A stretch of 64,000 nt of DNA from Candidatus Polarisedimenticolaceae bacterium. Lineage in GTDB: Bacteria; Acidobacteriota; Polarisedimenticolia; Polarisedimenticolales; DASRJG01. The first letter of the stretch is position 1; each line of letters starts with the position of its first letter. Below the pieces are notes generated by a model. The model did no database searches and was not told the origin of the DNA. It saw only the letters and a program-made list of their open reading frames with translations. The translations under genes were made by a program, and so were the position numbers. Below are positions 26,117 through 34,526 of this stretch, in pieces. The stretch is taken from the NCBI GenBank assembly GCA_036275915.1, contig DASUCV010000020.1:1-64000 (forward strand). Reading direction: 5' to 3'.

Positions 26117-28900
26117 TTGACCCTCTCTCCTGGTAAGGACCTCTCCCACTACCGCCTCGTCGAGCGAATCGGCGAGGGCGGGATGGGCGTCGTCTGGCGA
26201 GCGACTGACACGACGCTCGGGCGCGACGTCGCGATCAAGGTGCTGCCGGCGGAGTTCGCGAGCGATCCCGAGCGCATGGCGCGGTTCGAGCGCGAGGCGC
26301 GCCTGCTCGCGTCGCTCAACCATCCGGGGATCGCGGCGGTGTACGGCGTGGGCTCGGCGGAGGGCGTGCGCTTCCTCGCGATGGAGCTGGTTGAGGGAGA
26401 GGACCTCGCCGAGCGCCTGTCGCAGGGGCCGATGCCGGTGGTCGAGGCGCTCGAGACGGCGCGGCAGATCGCCGAGGCGCTCGAGGTCGCGCACGAGAAG
26501 GGGATCATCCACCGCGACCTCAAGCCGGCGAACGTGAAGCTCACGCCGGACGGCCAGGTCAAGGTGCTCGACTTCGGCTTGGCGAAGGCGACGGTGGCGG
26601 AGGGGCGCGGGTCGGGCCCGACTTCGACGCCGACGATCCTCCCGACGATGACGAGCGCCGGCACGGCGATGGGGATGATCCTCGGCACCGCGGCGTACAT
26701 GAGCCCGGAGCAGGCGCGCGGGAAGGCGGTGGATCGGCGCGCCGACATCTGGGCGCTGGGTTGCGTGCTTTACGAATGCCTGACGGGCAAGCGCGCGTTC
26801 GACGGCGAGACCGCCTCGGACACGATCGCGAAGGTGCTCGAGCGCGAGCCGTCGTTTGCGGCGCTACCGGCGGCGACGCCGGCGCGCGTGCGCGAGCTGC
26901 TCCAGCGCTGCCTCACCAAGGATCCGAAGCTGCGCCTGCGCGACATGGGCGACGCTCGGATCGTGCTCGACGAGGCGCTGGCGTCACGCACGCCGTCGGG
27001 AAGCTTGCCGGTCGCGGTCGATGCGCCGGTCGCCGCGACGGCCGGCGGGCGACGCGCGTCGCCCGTCATCCTCGCGGTGGTCGGCGTCGCGGGGCTGGTG
27101 ATCGGTGCGGTGGCATGGGCGCTGGTGGCGGCGCGTCCGGCGGTTGCTCCCGCGCGCGGGACCGAGTGCGTCACGGTCACGATGCCGCCGGAGCTGTCGG
27201 TGCCCGGCCTTGGCGCGTTCTCCATCACGCCCGACGGCAAGACGATCGTCGTACGCGCGCAGCCGAAGAACGCCGACGGGTCGAGCGCGGGTCCGCCGCG
27301 CATTTACGCGCGCCGCCTCGATCAATATGAGTTCAAGGAGCTTCCGGGCACCGAAGGCGCGCAGGGGTTCCTGACCCCGCGGAGCGGCTCTTTCTTGTTT
27401 TTCGCGCCGGTCTCGGCGGGAGCCCCGCAGTTCCGGGGGTTCCGAGCGCCGGTGGATGGAAGCGCACCGCCCACCTCGTTCGTCGACAACGACACGTCGT
27501 GGACCTGGACGGTGGAGAGCCGCGACGGCGATCTCCTCGCCGTGAAGCAGTTCACCGATTTCGTGCGATGCCCACCCGGCGGACCGCCTTCCTCGCCGAT
27601 CAAGATCGATTCGGGGCGGCAAGGGGTCGTCCGGTACGAGCTGTGGAACACGCTTCCCGGAAATGGGGGCGTCCTGACGAACATCGTGGTGTATGACGCC
27701 AAGGGTTGGCATTACAGCTTCGGCGTCCTCGACCCGAAGACCGGCAAGCTCACGACGCTCGAAGAGGACGGCGGCAACCCCGTCTATTCCACCGCCGGAT
27801 ATCTGGTCTTCTCGCGCGGCAGCACGCTCATGGCGATGCCGTTCGACGCGCAGTCCGCGAAGCCGCGTGGACCGGCGGTCGCCGTCTGGAGCGGCGTGAG
27901 CACGTCGTTCACGTTCCAGCCGGGGTATTTCGAGATTTCGGACGATGGGACTTTGGTTTACCGCCCGGGGCAAACCGGCGGCATCCGGCAGATGGCCTAT
28001 GTCGACGCTTCCGGCCGGGTCGACCGGTGGCACGGCGAGCCGCGCGGGATCGACATCGGTCCCGAGCCATCGCCGGACGGCCGTCGCTTCGCCTGCTCGA
28101 TCGTGAACGGCCGGGGCATCGACGAGATCTTCGTCTCGGATCTCGATCGCCCGGGGTTCCGGCGGGTCAGCGACGATCCGAACGCCGATTGCTCGTCGGC
28201 GCAATGGTCTCCCGACGGCCGGCGTCTCGCGTACGCGCGCGGTGGCAAGGACGGAAAGGACGGCGTCTACGTCGTGAGTGCTGACGGCGGCGACGCGCGC
28301 CGCGTGTATGCGACCGTGAACCAGGCGGAAAGAGCAGTGGCGTACTCGTGGCTCCCCGACGGCTCGGCGCTCTTCATCGCGAGAAACTCGCCGGGCAAGG
28401 GGGAGCTGATCCTGGTGCCGGTCGCCGGCGACGAAAAGGACGCGGCGCGCGTCAAGGTGCTTGCGACGAACGAGCTCTTCATCGATCAGCCCCGCGTCTC
28501 ACCTGAGGGCCGGCGTCTGGCGTACATGAGCGCCGAGTCGGGGATGCGCCAGGTCTACGTCGCCGAGCTGCGGCCGGATCGGACGCTGGGACACGCCTTG
28601 CCGCTACAGACGTCGGGCGGCCGCGAGCCCCGCTGGTCGAGGGACGGCAAGTGGCTGTTCGTCCGCGACGAGCGCGACCGCGTGATGAAGGTCGCCGTCG
28701 GGCCGGCACCGGACATCACCGTCTCATCCCCCGAGATCGCGGTCGACCTGGTGGCCGCGGGCGTGACGCTATGGTCGGTCCTCCCCGACGGCCGCTTCTT
28801 CGTCGGCCTCAAGAGCGATGACGAGGGCGACCTGACGAAGCTGAGCGTGGTCCTCAATTGGACCGACGAGATGAAGCGGAAGCTGGGCGCGGCGCACTGA
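26117..28900 (+). CDS. Ser/Thr kinase with PD40 beta-propeller (kinase 1)
   Basis: 927 aa, TTG start at 26117. Kinase domain (about 12-280): glycine loop GEGGMG (19-24), Lys41 in [18 protein letters not shown] (about 131), DFGLAK (about 152) and MSPEQARGK. A membrane helix spans about 315-337 (VILAVVGVAGLVIGAVAWAL), and the remaining 590 residues are PD40/TolB-like propeller repeats (SPDGRRLAYAR, SPEGRRLAYMS, SRDGKWLFVRD), expected outside the cytoplasm as the sensor. It ends with the family tail VVLNWTDEMKRK. It is bracketed by inverted REP-like half-elements at 26073 and 28906. Ligand and substrates unknown. Confidence 0.93.
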   Translation: MTLSPGKDLSHYRLVERIGEGGMGVVWRATDTTLGRDVAIKVLPAEFASDPERMARFEREARLLASLNHPGIAAVYGVGSAEGVRFLAMELVEGEDLAERLSQGPMPVVEALETARQIAEALEVAHEKGIIHRDLKPANVKLTPDGQVKVLDFGLAKATVAEGRGSGPTSTPTILPTMTSAGTAMGMILGTAAYMSPEQARGKAVDRRADIWALGCVLYECLTGKRAFDGETASDTIAKVLEREPSFAALPAATPARVRELLQRCLTKDPKLRLRDMGDARIVLDEALASRTPSGSLPVAVDAPVAATAGGRRASPVILAVVGVAGLVIGAVAWALVAARPAVAPARGTECVTVTMPPELSVPGLGAFSITPDGKTIVVRAQPKNADGSSAGPPRIYARRLDQYEFKELPGTEGAQGFLTPRSGSFLFFAPVSAGAPQFRGFRAPVDGSAPPTSFVDNDTSWTWTVESRDGDLLAVKQFTDFVRCPPGGPPSSPIKIDSGRQGVVRYELWNTLPGNGGVLTNIVVYDAKGWHYSFGVLDPKTGKLTTLEEDGGNPVYSTAGYLVFSRGSTLMAMPFDAQSAKPRGPAVAVWSGVSTSFTFQPGYFEISDDGTLVYRPGQTGGIRQMAYVDASGRVDRWHGEPRGIDIGPEPSPDGRRFACSIVNGRGIDEIFVSDLDRPGFRRVSDDPNADCSSAQWSPDGRRLAYARGGKDGKDGVYVVSADGGDARRVYATVNQAERAVAYSWLPDGSALFIARNSPGKGELILVPVAGDEKDAARVKVLATNELFIDQPRVSPEGRRLAYMSAESGMRQVYVAELRPDRTLGHALPLQTSGGREPRWSRDGKWLFVRDERDRVMKVAVGPAPDITVSSPEIAVDLVAAGVTLWSVLPDGRFFVGLKSDDEGDLTKLSVVLNWTDEMKRKLGAAH

Positions 28901-28905
28901 TCCCA

Positions 28906-28927
28906 GAGGGGACAGCTTCCGAAACTC
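28906..28927 (+). repeat. REP-like half-element
   Basis: A 22-bp arm identical to the forward arm of the elements at 35741 and 47164 (core GGGGACAGCTTCCGAAAC), 5 bp after the kinase 1 stop. No matching inverted arm was found within the next 150 bp. The rest of the interval to 29107 holds only a short GGTACG/CGTACC inverted repeat near 29010 and no gene. Confidence 0.75.
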
Positions 28928-29107
28928 TTTTGCGCGGCGAGTGATTCCGGAAAAGCACGACGAGGTGGCTGGCGCTTTTCTGTGTGGCCAGCCTCGCGTT
29001 CCACCGATGGTACGAAACGTACCGTGGGTGGTACGCGGGACCGCGTTTCTGAAAAAAGGACCTGCTCCGCCGGCGCCGTTGTCTTCGACTGTCGACTGTT
29101 AACTTTC

Positions 29108-31342
29108 TTAGAACCAGTAATGCATCACGACGCGCGCCCACGTGAAGTCGTAGGCGGGGACGCGCGCGCCGAGGTAGACGCTCTCGGTAGCGCCGCCGTC
29201 GACCGCGCCCATCCAGGGCTGCATGATGTCGCGCTGGAAATTCGCCTCGTCCCAGTTCTCGTAGGTGACGAGGAACGAGAGGTCGAGGTGCTTGCGCAGC
29301 TTCCATGTCGCGTCGGCGGTGAACGTCTCGAGCTTCGATGACGTGTTTGGGAACGGGGTGCCGTTGCCGTTCGCGTTGCCGCCGGGGGCGAAGAACGCGG
29401 GCTGCTTGCCGACGGCGTCGTTCACCGCCGCGTGCGCGCTGAGGCGCCACTTCGCGCCGACGTTCGCGAGCACGCCGAGGCTGTAGTTCCTCGTCTTGTC
29501 GTCGGGCGTGGTCGACCAATCGTCGGCCGGGGCGGCGGCAGCGTACCGCGCGTCGAGATTCCACTTGTAGCGGTCCTCGCCGTAGTCGCCGGTCACCGTG
29601 ACGCCCTTCCCGCAATCGACGGCGAAGTCGAGGGTCCAGCTGTCGCTCTGGGCCGACGTCACGCCGAAGGTCGAGTCGGGGTACGCATCTTCGAGGGAGA
29701 AGAGCTGCAACCCGAGCTGAAGCCGGTCGATCGGCGTGATGCTCGCCATGATCTGGAACTTGTCGCGGTCGCGGTTGGCCTGGTCGAAGGTGCGCGTGCC
29801 GACCGGATCGTTGGTCGAGAGGTTGTAGCTGTCGTACCGGCGCTCGCCGTGCGAGTAGCTCAGGCGGATGTCGCCGATCGCGCCCGGCGTCCACGCCGCG
29901 AAGATGTCGAAGATGTCCTCGTTGGTGTGGTCGGCGTCGCGGAAGGTGTAGTCCCAGCTCTCGCGCCGCCCGCCGACCCCGACCGACAGTCGCGGGTTCG
30001 GCTTGAACGTCGCGTCGGCACCGTAGGTCCTCTGCTCGTAGCCGAACGGCTCGGAGACTGCGTCCGTGTCCAGGCCGACGTCGGCGCTGACCCAGTTGGG
30101 GAGGACGTACGTCGGCGTGTTGTTGTCGTACTTGTAGTCGTGCGCGAACGCCTCGAACGAGAACCATCGGAGCGGGTGTCCGGTGACGCGCGCGTCCCAG
30201 CGCGTGAGGTCGATCTTTCCGTCGTACGCCGAGGCCGCGGTCGTGCCGTCCTTGAGGACGACGAACGGCGCGGGCGGGACGATCGCGCTGTTGAGCGTGA
30301 ACGGCAGGAAGTCCGAGTCGTTCTTGTTCTCGCCGACCGCGAACTCGAGGCTCGCGCGCCCCCAGTCGGCGAAGCGCCAGCCGGCGTGGAGGTTCACCCA
30401 CGCCTGCCGCGAGTCGGGCGGCGCCGACAGCAGGAACCGCGACGACGCCAGGTTGTTCGGCGCCGCCGGGTTCGGGACCGTCGGCGTGCCGTCGGTCGCG
30501 CGCAGCGGGTTGTCGACGATGTACGCGTCGTAAACCGTCGTGCCGAGCGACGCGCTCGACAGGTCGTTCGTGAACTGGGACCACTCGACCGAGCCCCCGA
30601 CGTCGAATCGCTTCTTCGCGTAGTCGACGCCGAGGCTCGCGACGCGGCTCGTGAAGTCGGTCGGCGCGGCGAATTCGGTGACGTCGGTGCCGACGCTGAA
30701 GTTCGTCGCAAGGGTCTGGTCGTGCGTGCCGTTGCGCTGCTCCTGGCTGAAGGCGGCGGTCGTGGTGAGGCCGGCGACCGGCGTGTTCCACGTGACGTCG
30801 GCGAAAGCGCGATCGCGGCGGTACCGGATGTCGATCGGCTGCGCTGCGGCGAGGCTGTTCTGGAGATTCGTCCCGATGCCCGCCACCGGGTTCGCCGTCT
30901 CGTTGGCCTGACGGATCGTGACGGGGAAGAGCATCGTCCCGCCGCCGCCGTTCGCGAAGAGCGTGGCGGCGGTGTTCGAGTACCAGACCGGGATCTGGTC
31001 GTAGCCGACGTGGATCCGGAGACTCTTCGCGTTGCTCGCCGAGAAGAGCACGCGCTGATCTTGCTGGAGAAGGTCCGTCGCGAAGAGGTCGAAGCGCCAG
31101 TCATGCGTGGTCGCGAAGAAGTTGAACTGGTCGAGGAAGAAGCCGTTCGGGATCTCGCGGTACTGCTGCGCCTTCGACGAATCGTCGAGGCCGTCGGCCG
31201 TGCCGAGACCGATCGCCACGTCGCCGGAGGTTGTCCCCTCGGCCGGCGGCGGAGGCGCCGGCGGAGGTGTGTCGGCGCTCCACGAGCGACCGATCGCCGC
31301 CAGGACGACCGCGATGCCGGCGAGCCACGAGGTGCGTCGCAT
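29108..31342 (-). CDS. MtrB/PioB-family outer-membrane beta-barrel
   Basis: 744 aa. Signal peptide MRRTSWLAGIAVVLAAIGRS, then a Pro-rich linker and a long series of alternating hydrophobic/polar strands with repeated aromatic residues. The C-terminus ends VVMHYWF, with the terminal Phe typical of BAM-inserted barrels. Features such as GFFLDQFNFFATTHDWRFDL and the size match decaheme-associated OMPs. Such barrels sheath multiheme cytochromes so electrons can cross the outer membrane. It lies 3 bp downstream of the decaheme cytochrome gene, one operon. No outer-surface cytochrome (MtrC-like) gene is present in the window. Confidence 0.88.
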   Translation of the reverse strand: MRRTSWLAGIAVVLAAIGRSWSADTPPPAPPPPAEGTTSGDVAIGLGTADGLDDSSKAQQYREIPNGFFLDQFNFFATTHDWRFDLFATDLLQQDQRVLFSASNAKSLRIHVGYDQIPVWYSNTAATLFANGGGGTMLFPVTIRQANETANPVAGIGTNLQNSLAAAQPIDIRYRRDRAFADVTWNTPVAGLTTTAAFSQEQRNGTHDQTLATNFSVGTDVTEFAAPTDFTSRVASLGVDYAKKRFDVGGSVEWSQFTNDLSSASLGTTVYDAYIVDNPLRATDGTPTVPNPAAPNNLASSRFLLSAPPDSRQAWVNLHAGWRFADWGRASLEFAVGENKNDSDFLPFTLNSAIVPPAPFVVLKDGTTAASAYDGKIDLTRWDARVTGHPLRWFSFEAFAHDYKYDNNTPTYVLPNWVSADVGLDTDAVSEPFGYEQRTYGADATFKPNPRLSVGVGGRRESWDYTFRDADHTNEDIFDIFAAWTPGAIGDIRLSYSHGERRYDSYNLSTNDPVGTRTFDQANRDRDKFQIMASITPIDRLQLGLQLFSLEDAYPDSTFGVTSAQSDSWTLDFAVDCGKGVTVTGDYGEDRYKWNLDARYAAAAPADDWSTTPDDKTRNYSLGVLANVGAKWRLSAHAAVNDAVGKQPAFFAPGGNANGNGTPFPNTSSKLETFTADATWKLRKHLDLSFLVTYENWDEANFQRDIMQPWMGAVDGGATESVYLGARVPAYDFTWARVVMHYWF

Positions 31343-31345
31343 CCG

Positions 31346-32197
31346 CTACCTCATGAGCGCGGAGCCGTTGGGGCTCTGCGACCCGTGGATCTGCGTGTGG
31401 CAGTTGACGCACGACTTGTTGAAGACGAAGCGCGACTTCCCGTCGCGCGGCTGGCCGGGATGGCTCGTGCCCAGGTGGCAGCTCTGGCAGAGGCGCGGCG
31501 GCGTCGCGACCAGGAGGTTGTCGTGGAGCGAGCCGTGCGGGTCGTGGCAGTTGAGGCAGTCCTCGCGCACCGGCGGGTGCTCGAAGAGGACCGGGCCGCG
31601 CTTCTCCATGTGGCAGCGGTAACAATTGTCGTTGACCGACGCGTCGACGAGCAGCGCCTTCGTCGTCGTTCCGTGCGGGTTGTGGCAGTCGCTGCACTGC
31701 ATCTTGCTTTCTCGCAGCGGCATGTGGCTCGACATCATCGTCTGGATGCGCTGCATCTTGTGGCAGGCGAAGCAGACGTCGGCTTGCACCGGGAACTTCA
31801 GGAGCGACGCGTTCTTGCCGTCCTTGTTATGGATCGCGTGGCACGAGAGGCACGAGAGATCGTTCTGCTGGTGGATCGAGCCCGGCCAGTCGCGGACGTG
31901 TTGTTGATCGTGGCAGCCGAGGCACGTTTTCGCCGCGGCGGCCGGGGCGAGCTTCGCAGGGTTGACGATCTTCGTCGCGTCGCCGCCGGCTTCGACGTGC
32001 GCGCTCCCCGGACCGTGACATCCCTCGCAATCGGCGACGCCGGGATGATCGGCGTAGTGGCGGAGCGACGCGCCCTCGGCCTCGTGGCAGCTCACGCAGA
32101 CGTCGGCGCCGACCGCGTGGGGCGCTGAGGTCTCGGCGGCGCGTACGGCGGCCGCGGTGAAGAGCAGGCTCGCGAACAAGAAGGCGCTTCGACGCAC
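31346..32197 (-). CDS. DmsE-type decaheme c-type cytochrome
   Basis: 283 aa with a signal peptide (MRRSAFLFASLLFTAAAVRA) and exactly ten CXXCH heme sites in order: CVSCH, CEGCH, CLGCH, CLSCH, CFACH, CSDCH, CYRCH, CLNCH, CQSCH, CVNCH. Length and spacing match the DmsE/MtrA family that carries electrons through the outer membrane inside an MtrB-type barrel. It is the first gene of the operon. The predicted role is respiratory electron exchange with an extracellular acceptor or donor; direction cannot be told from sequence. Confidence 0.93.
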   Translation of the reverse strand: MRRSAFLFASLLFTAAAVRAAETSAPHAVGADVCVSCHEAEGASLRHYADHPGVADCEGCHGPGSAHVEAGGDATKIVNPAKLAPAAAAKTCLGCHDQQHVRDWPGSIHQQNDLSCLSCHAIHNKDGKNASLLKFPVQADVCFACHKMQRIQTMMSSHMPLRESKMQCSDCHNPHGTTTKALLVDASVNDNCYRCHMEKRGPVLFEHPPVREDCLNCHDPHGSLHDNLLVATPPRLCQSCHLGTSHPGQPRDGKSRFVFNKSCVNCHTQIHGSQSPNGSALMR

Positions 32198-32547
32198 GGG
32201 GACGTCCTCGGCGCCGGATCATAAGTGGTTCCGTCGGTTGGGATTGAGAAATTCTTTGTCAATTAAGAAGGATGTGTTCGGTGCGGTTGTATGTCCGGCC
32301 GTAGATTGGCCAGGTTGAACAATCAGAATCTTCCTACCGGCCTGCCGGTCCCGCGCGTCACCAAGGTGCGGGTAGCCGTCCCCCTCCACTCCCCTTATGA
32401 TGGCCGGCATGGTCACGCACTTCAGCACCTGACGGACGACAAGGCCTGAGGGACTCAGGCCCCATCGCCCAGCGGCCGGCCGCAGACGCTGATCGCCCGA
32501 TCCGGGTGAGCGCCTGAAGCTGGGCGCTCGGCATCGGAGCTGGCGAC
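32198..32547. other. Divergent intergenic region between cytochrome and flavoprotein operons
   Basis: 350 bp with no gene seen. A stretch around 32235-32285 is clearly AT-richer than its surroundings. It contains TTGACA on the minus strand (32262-32257), about 60 nt before the cytochrome ATG, a possible -35 box, but no convincing -10 box lies at the right spacing. No strong hairpin was found. Confidence 0.4.
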
Positions 32548-33678
32548 ATGTTCAAGCTCGATTCGGCAATCCAGGACAAGCTCGAGACGATCGCGACGGG
32601 TGTGGCCGCCGCGCAGGCGGAGGCGGTCGACCGCGAAGGCGCGTTTCCGAAGGCCACGATGGACGCGCTGGCGTCGGCGGGCCTCTATGGACTGATCAGC
32701 GATCGCGAAGTCGGCGGGCTGGGACAAGGCCCGGGCGCCGCGGCGGCCGCGGTCTCGCGCATGGCGCGCACGTGCGGGTCGACGGGGATGGTCCTGGCGA
32801 TGCACTACGCCGGAAGTGCGGTGATCGAGAAGCATGGGCCGCAGGACGTCCGGCGCGACATCGCGAAGGGGAAGCACCTCAGCACGCTCGCGTTCTCGGA
32901 GGCAGGTTCCCGCAGCCACTTCTGGGCGCCGGTCTCCACCGCGAAGCCTAACGGCAAGGGCGTGATCCTCGATGCCGAGAAGAGCTGGGTGACCTCTGCG
33001 GGTGCGGCGACCGCGTACGTCTGGTCGAGCAAGCCGGTCGCGGCGGAGGGCGCCAGCACGATCTGGCTCGTCCCGTCGGGGAGCGCGGGCCTCGAGACGC
33101 CGGCACGGTTCGACGGGCTCGGCCTGCGCGGCAACGACTCGCGCCCCGTGAGCGCGTCGCACGTCGCGATCCCGGAGTCGCATAGGCTCGGCGACGACGG
33201 CGCGGGGTTCGGGATCATGATGGGCGTCGTCCTCCCCTACTTCAATCTCATGAACGCCGCGTTCTCGGTCGGCCTCATGGAGGCGGCGACCGAGCGGACG
33301 GCGGCGCACGCGGCGGGCGCGAGGTACGCCCACATGGACGCGTCGCTCGCGGACCTGCCGACGATCCGCGCGTTCATCGCGAGGATGCGCGTGAAGACCG
33401 ACATGGCGAAGGCGCTCGTCGCCGATGCGATCGACGCCGCGGAGAGCGGGCGCGACGACGCGATGCTGCGCGTCCTCGAGTGCAAGGCCGCCGCGGGCGA
33501 GACCGCGCTCGAGGTGGCGCAGCTCGGCATGCGCGTCTGCGGCGGTGCCGCGTACCGCAAGGACGTGGGCGTCGAGCGCGTCTTCCGCGACGCGCAGGCG
33601 GCGAGCGTGATGGCGCCGACGACCGACCAGCTCTACGACTTCATCGGGAAGGCCTGCTGCGGCCTTCCGCTGTTCTGA
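32548..33678 (+). CDS. Acyl-CoA-dehydrogenase-fold flavoprotein lacking the usual catalytic Glu
   Basis: 376 aa spanning the whole ACAD fold: N-terminal helices (LASAGLYGLISDREVGGLG), the FAD-contacting middle domain (LAFSEAGSRSHFWAP, KSWVTSAGAA) and a C-terminal four-helix bundle (VAQLGMRVCGGAAYRKD, RVFRDAQAASVMAPTTDQL). Where most ACADs have YEGTSE with the catalytic Glu, this protein reads VMAPTTDQ. That resembles ACAD-fold monooxygenases or desaturases rather than beta-oxidation enzymes. It is first in a tight operon with a PhnD-like protein (2-bp gap) and a TusA-like/di-iron fusion. Substrate unknown. Confidence 0.82.
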   Translation: MFKLDSAIQDKLETIATGVAAAQAEAVDREGAFPKATMDALASAGLYGLISDREVGGLGQGPGAAAAAVSRMARTCGSTGMVLAMHYAGSAVIEKHGPQDVRRDIAKGKHLSTLAFSEAGSRSHFWAPVSTAKPNGKGVILDAEKSWVTSAGAATAYVWSSKPVAAEGASTIWLVPSGSAGLETPARFDGLGLRGNDSRPVSASHVAIPESHRLGDDGAGFGIMMGVVLPYFNLMNAAFSVGLMEAATERTAAHAAGARYAHMDASLADLPTIRAFIARMRVKTDMAKALVADAIDAAESGRDDAMLRVLECKAAAGETALEVAQLGMRVCGGAAYRKDVGVERVFRDAQAASVMAPTTDQLYDFIGKACCGLPLF

Positions 33679-33680
33679 TC

Positions 33681-34526
33681 GTGCGCACGCTCACGCTCGG
33701 CGCGGTGGCGTACGACCCGAAGGTCGTCACGATCTGGGAAGGCTTCAAGGACTACTTCATCGCCAACGGCCTGAAGTTCGACTTCGTCCTCTACTCGAAC
33801 TACGAGCGGATGGTCGACGGACAGTTCGACGGCGAGATCCAGGTCGCGTGGAATTCGCCGCTCGCGTGGATCGAGGCCGAGCGCTTGGCTACGGCCGTGG
33901 GCCGTGAGGCTTCCGCGATCGCGATGCGCGACACCGATCGCGATCTCACGTCCGTGATCGTCGTGAAGACCGGCTCCCCGGTGCGCACGCTTGCGGACCT
34001 CCGAGGGAAGACGGTCGCGGTCGGCGCTTCGGATTCGCCGCAGGCCACGCTGATTCCGCTTCTCCTGATCGCCGAGTCGGGCCTCACGCCCGGCGTCGAC
34101 TTCACGCTGATACGGCACGATCTTCTGGTCGGGAAGCACGGCGATCACATCGGAGGCGAGCGCGAGGCGGCGCGCGCCCTCATCGCGGAGCGCGCCGATG
34201 CGGCGTGCATGATCGATGCGAACCACCTCGGGTTCTCGCGCGACGGCACGCTGCCCGCGGGCTCGACGCGCGTCCTCGCTCAGACGCCGCCGTACGACCA
34301 TTGCAACTTCACGGTGCTGGGCGACGCACCGAAGGCGGAGATCGCGAAGTTCACGGACCTCCTGCTCCGCATGTCGTACGACGACCCGGCAGTGCGAGGC
34401 CTTCTCGACCTCGAGGGCCTCAAGAAGTGGATGCCGGGGCGAACCGAGGGCTACACGCAGCTGGGCCGCGCGGTCGATGCGTTCGACACGCTCGGGGCGT
34501 GGCTCGCGGGCGTGGGACAGCGATGA
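33681..34526 (+). CDS. Cytoplasmic PhnD-like periplasmic-binding-fold protein
   Basis: 281 aa from GTG 33681, 2 bp after the flavoprotein stop. Motifs of type 2 solute-binding proteins related to PhnD: FEFVLYSNYERMV-like N-lobe, DLRGKTVAVGASDSPQAT and LLLIAESGLTPGVDFTL. There is no signal peptide or lipobox and no ABC permease or ATPase gene nearby, so it is unlikely to be a transport component. Proteins with this fold are known to work as enzymes (MqnA/MqnD, Thi5) or as intracellular sensors. The end overlaps the next gene by ATGA. Confidence 0.78.
   Translation: MRTLTLGAVAYDPKVVTIWEGFKDYFIANGLKFDFVLYSNYERMVDGQFDGEIQVAWNSPLAWIEAERLATAVGREASAIAMRDTDRDLTSVIVVKTGSPVRTLADLRGKTVAVGASDSPQATLIPLLLIAESGLTPGVDFTLIRHDLLVGKHGDHIGGEREAARALIAERADAACMIDANHLGFSRDGTLPAGSTRVLAQTPPYDHCNFTVLGDAPKAEIAKFTDLLLRMSYDDPAVRGLLDLEGLKKWMPGRTEGYTQLGRAVDAFDTLGAWLAGVGQR

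Noticed and set aside
29040-29107. Terminator for the cytochrome/barrel operon
   Set aside because: A run of T on the minus strand follows a GC-rich stretch, but I could not find a properly paired stem next to it.
29432-32128. 898-codon plus-strand open frame over the cytochrome/barrel operon
   Set aside because: It is antisense to two well-supported genes, with Arg/Val-rich low-complexity translation and no motifs.
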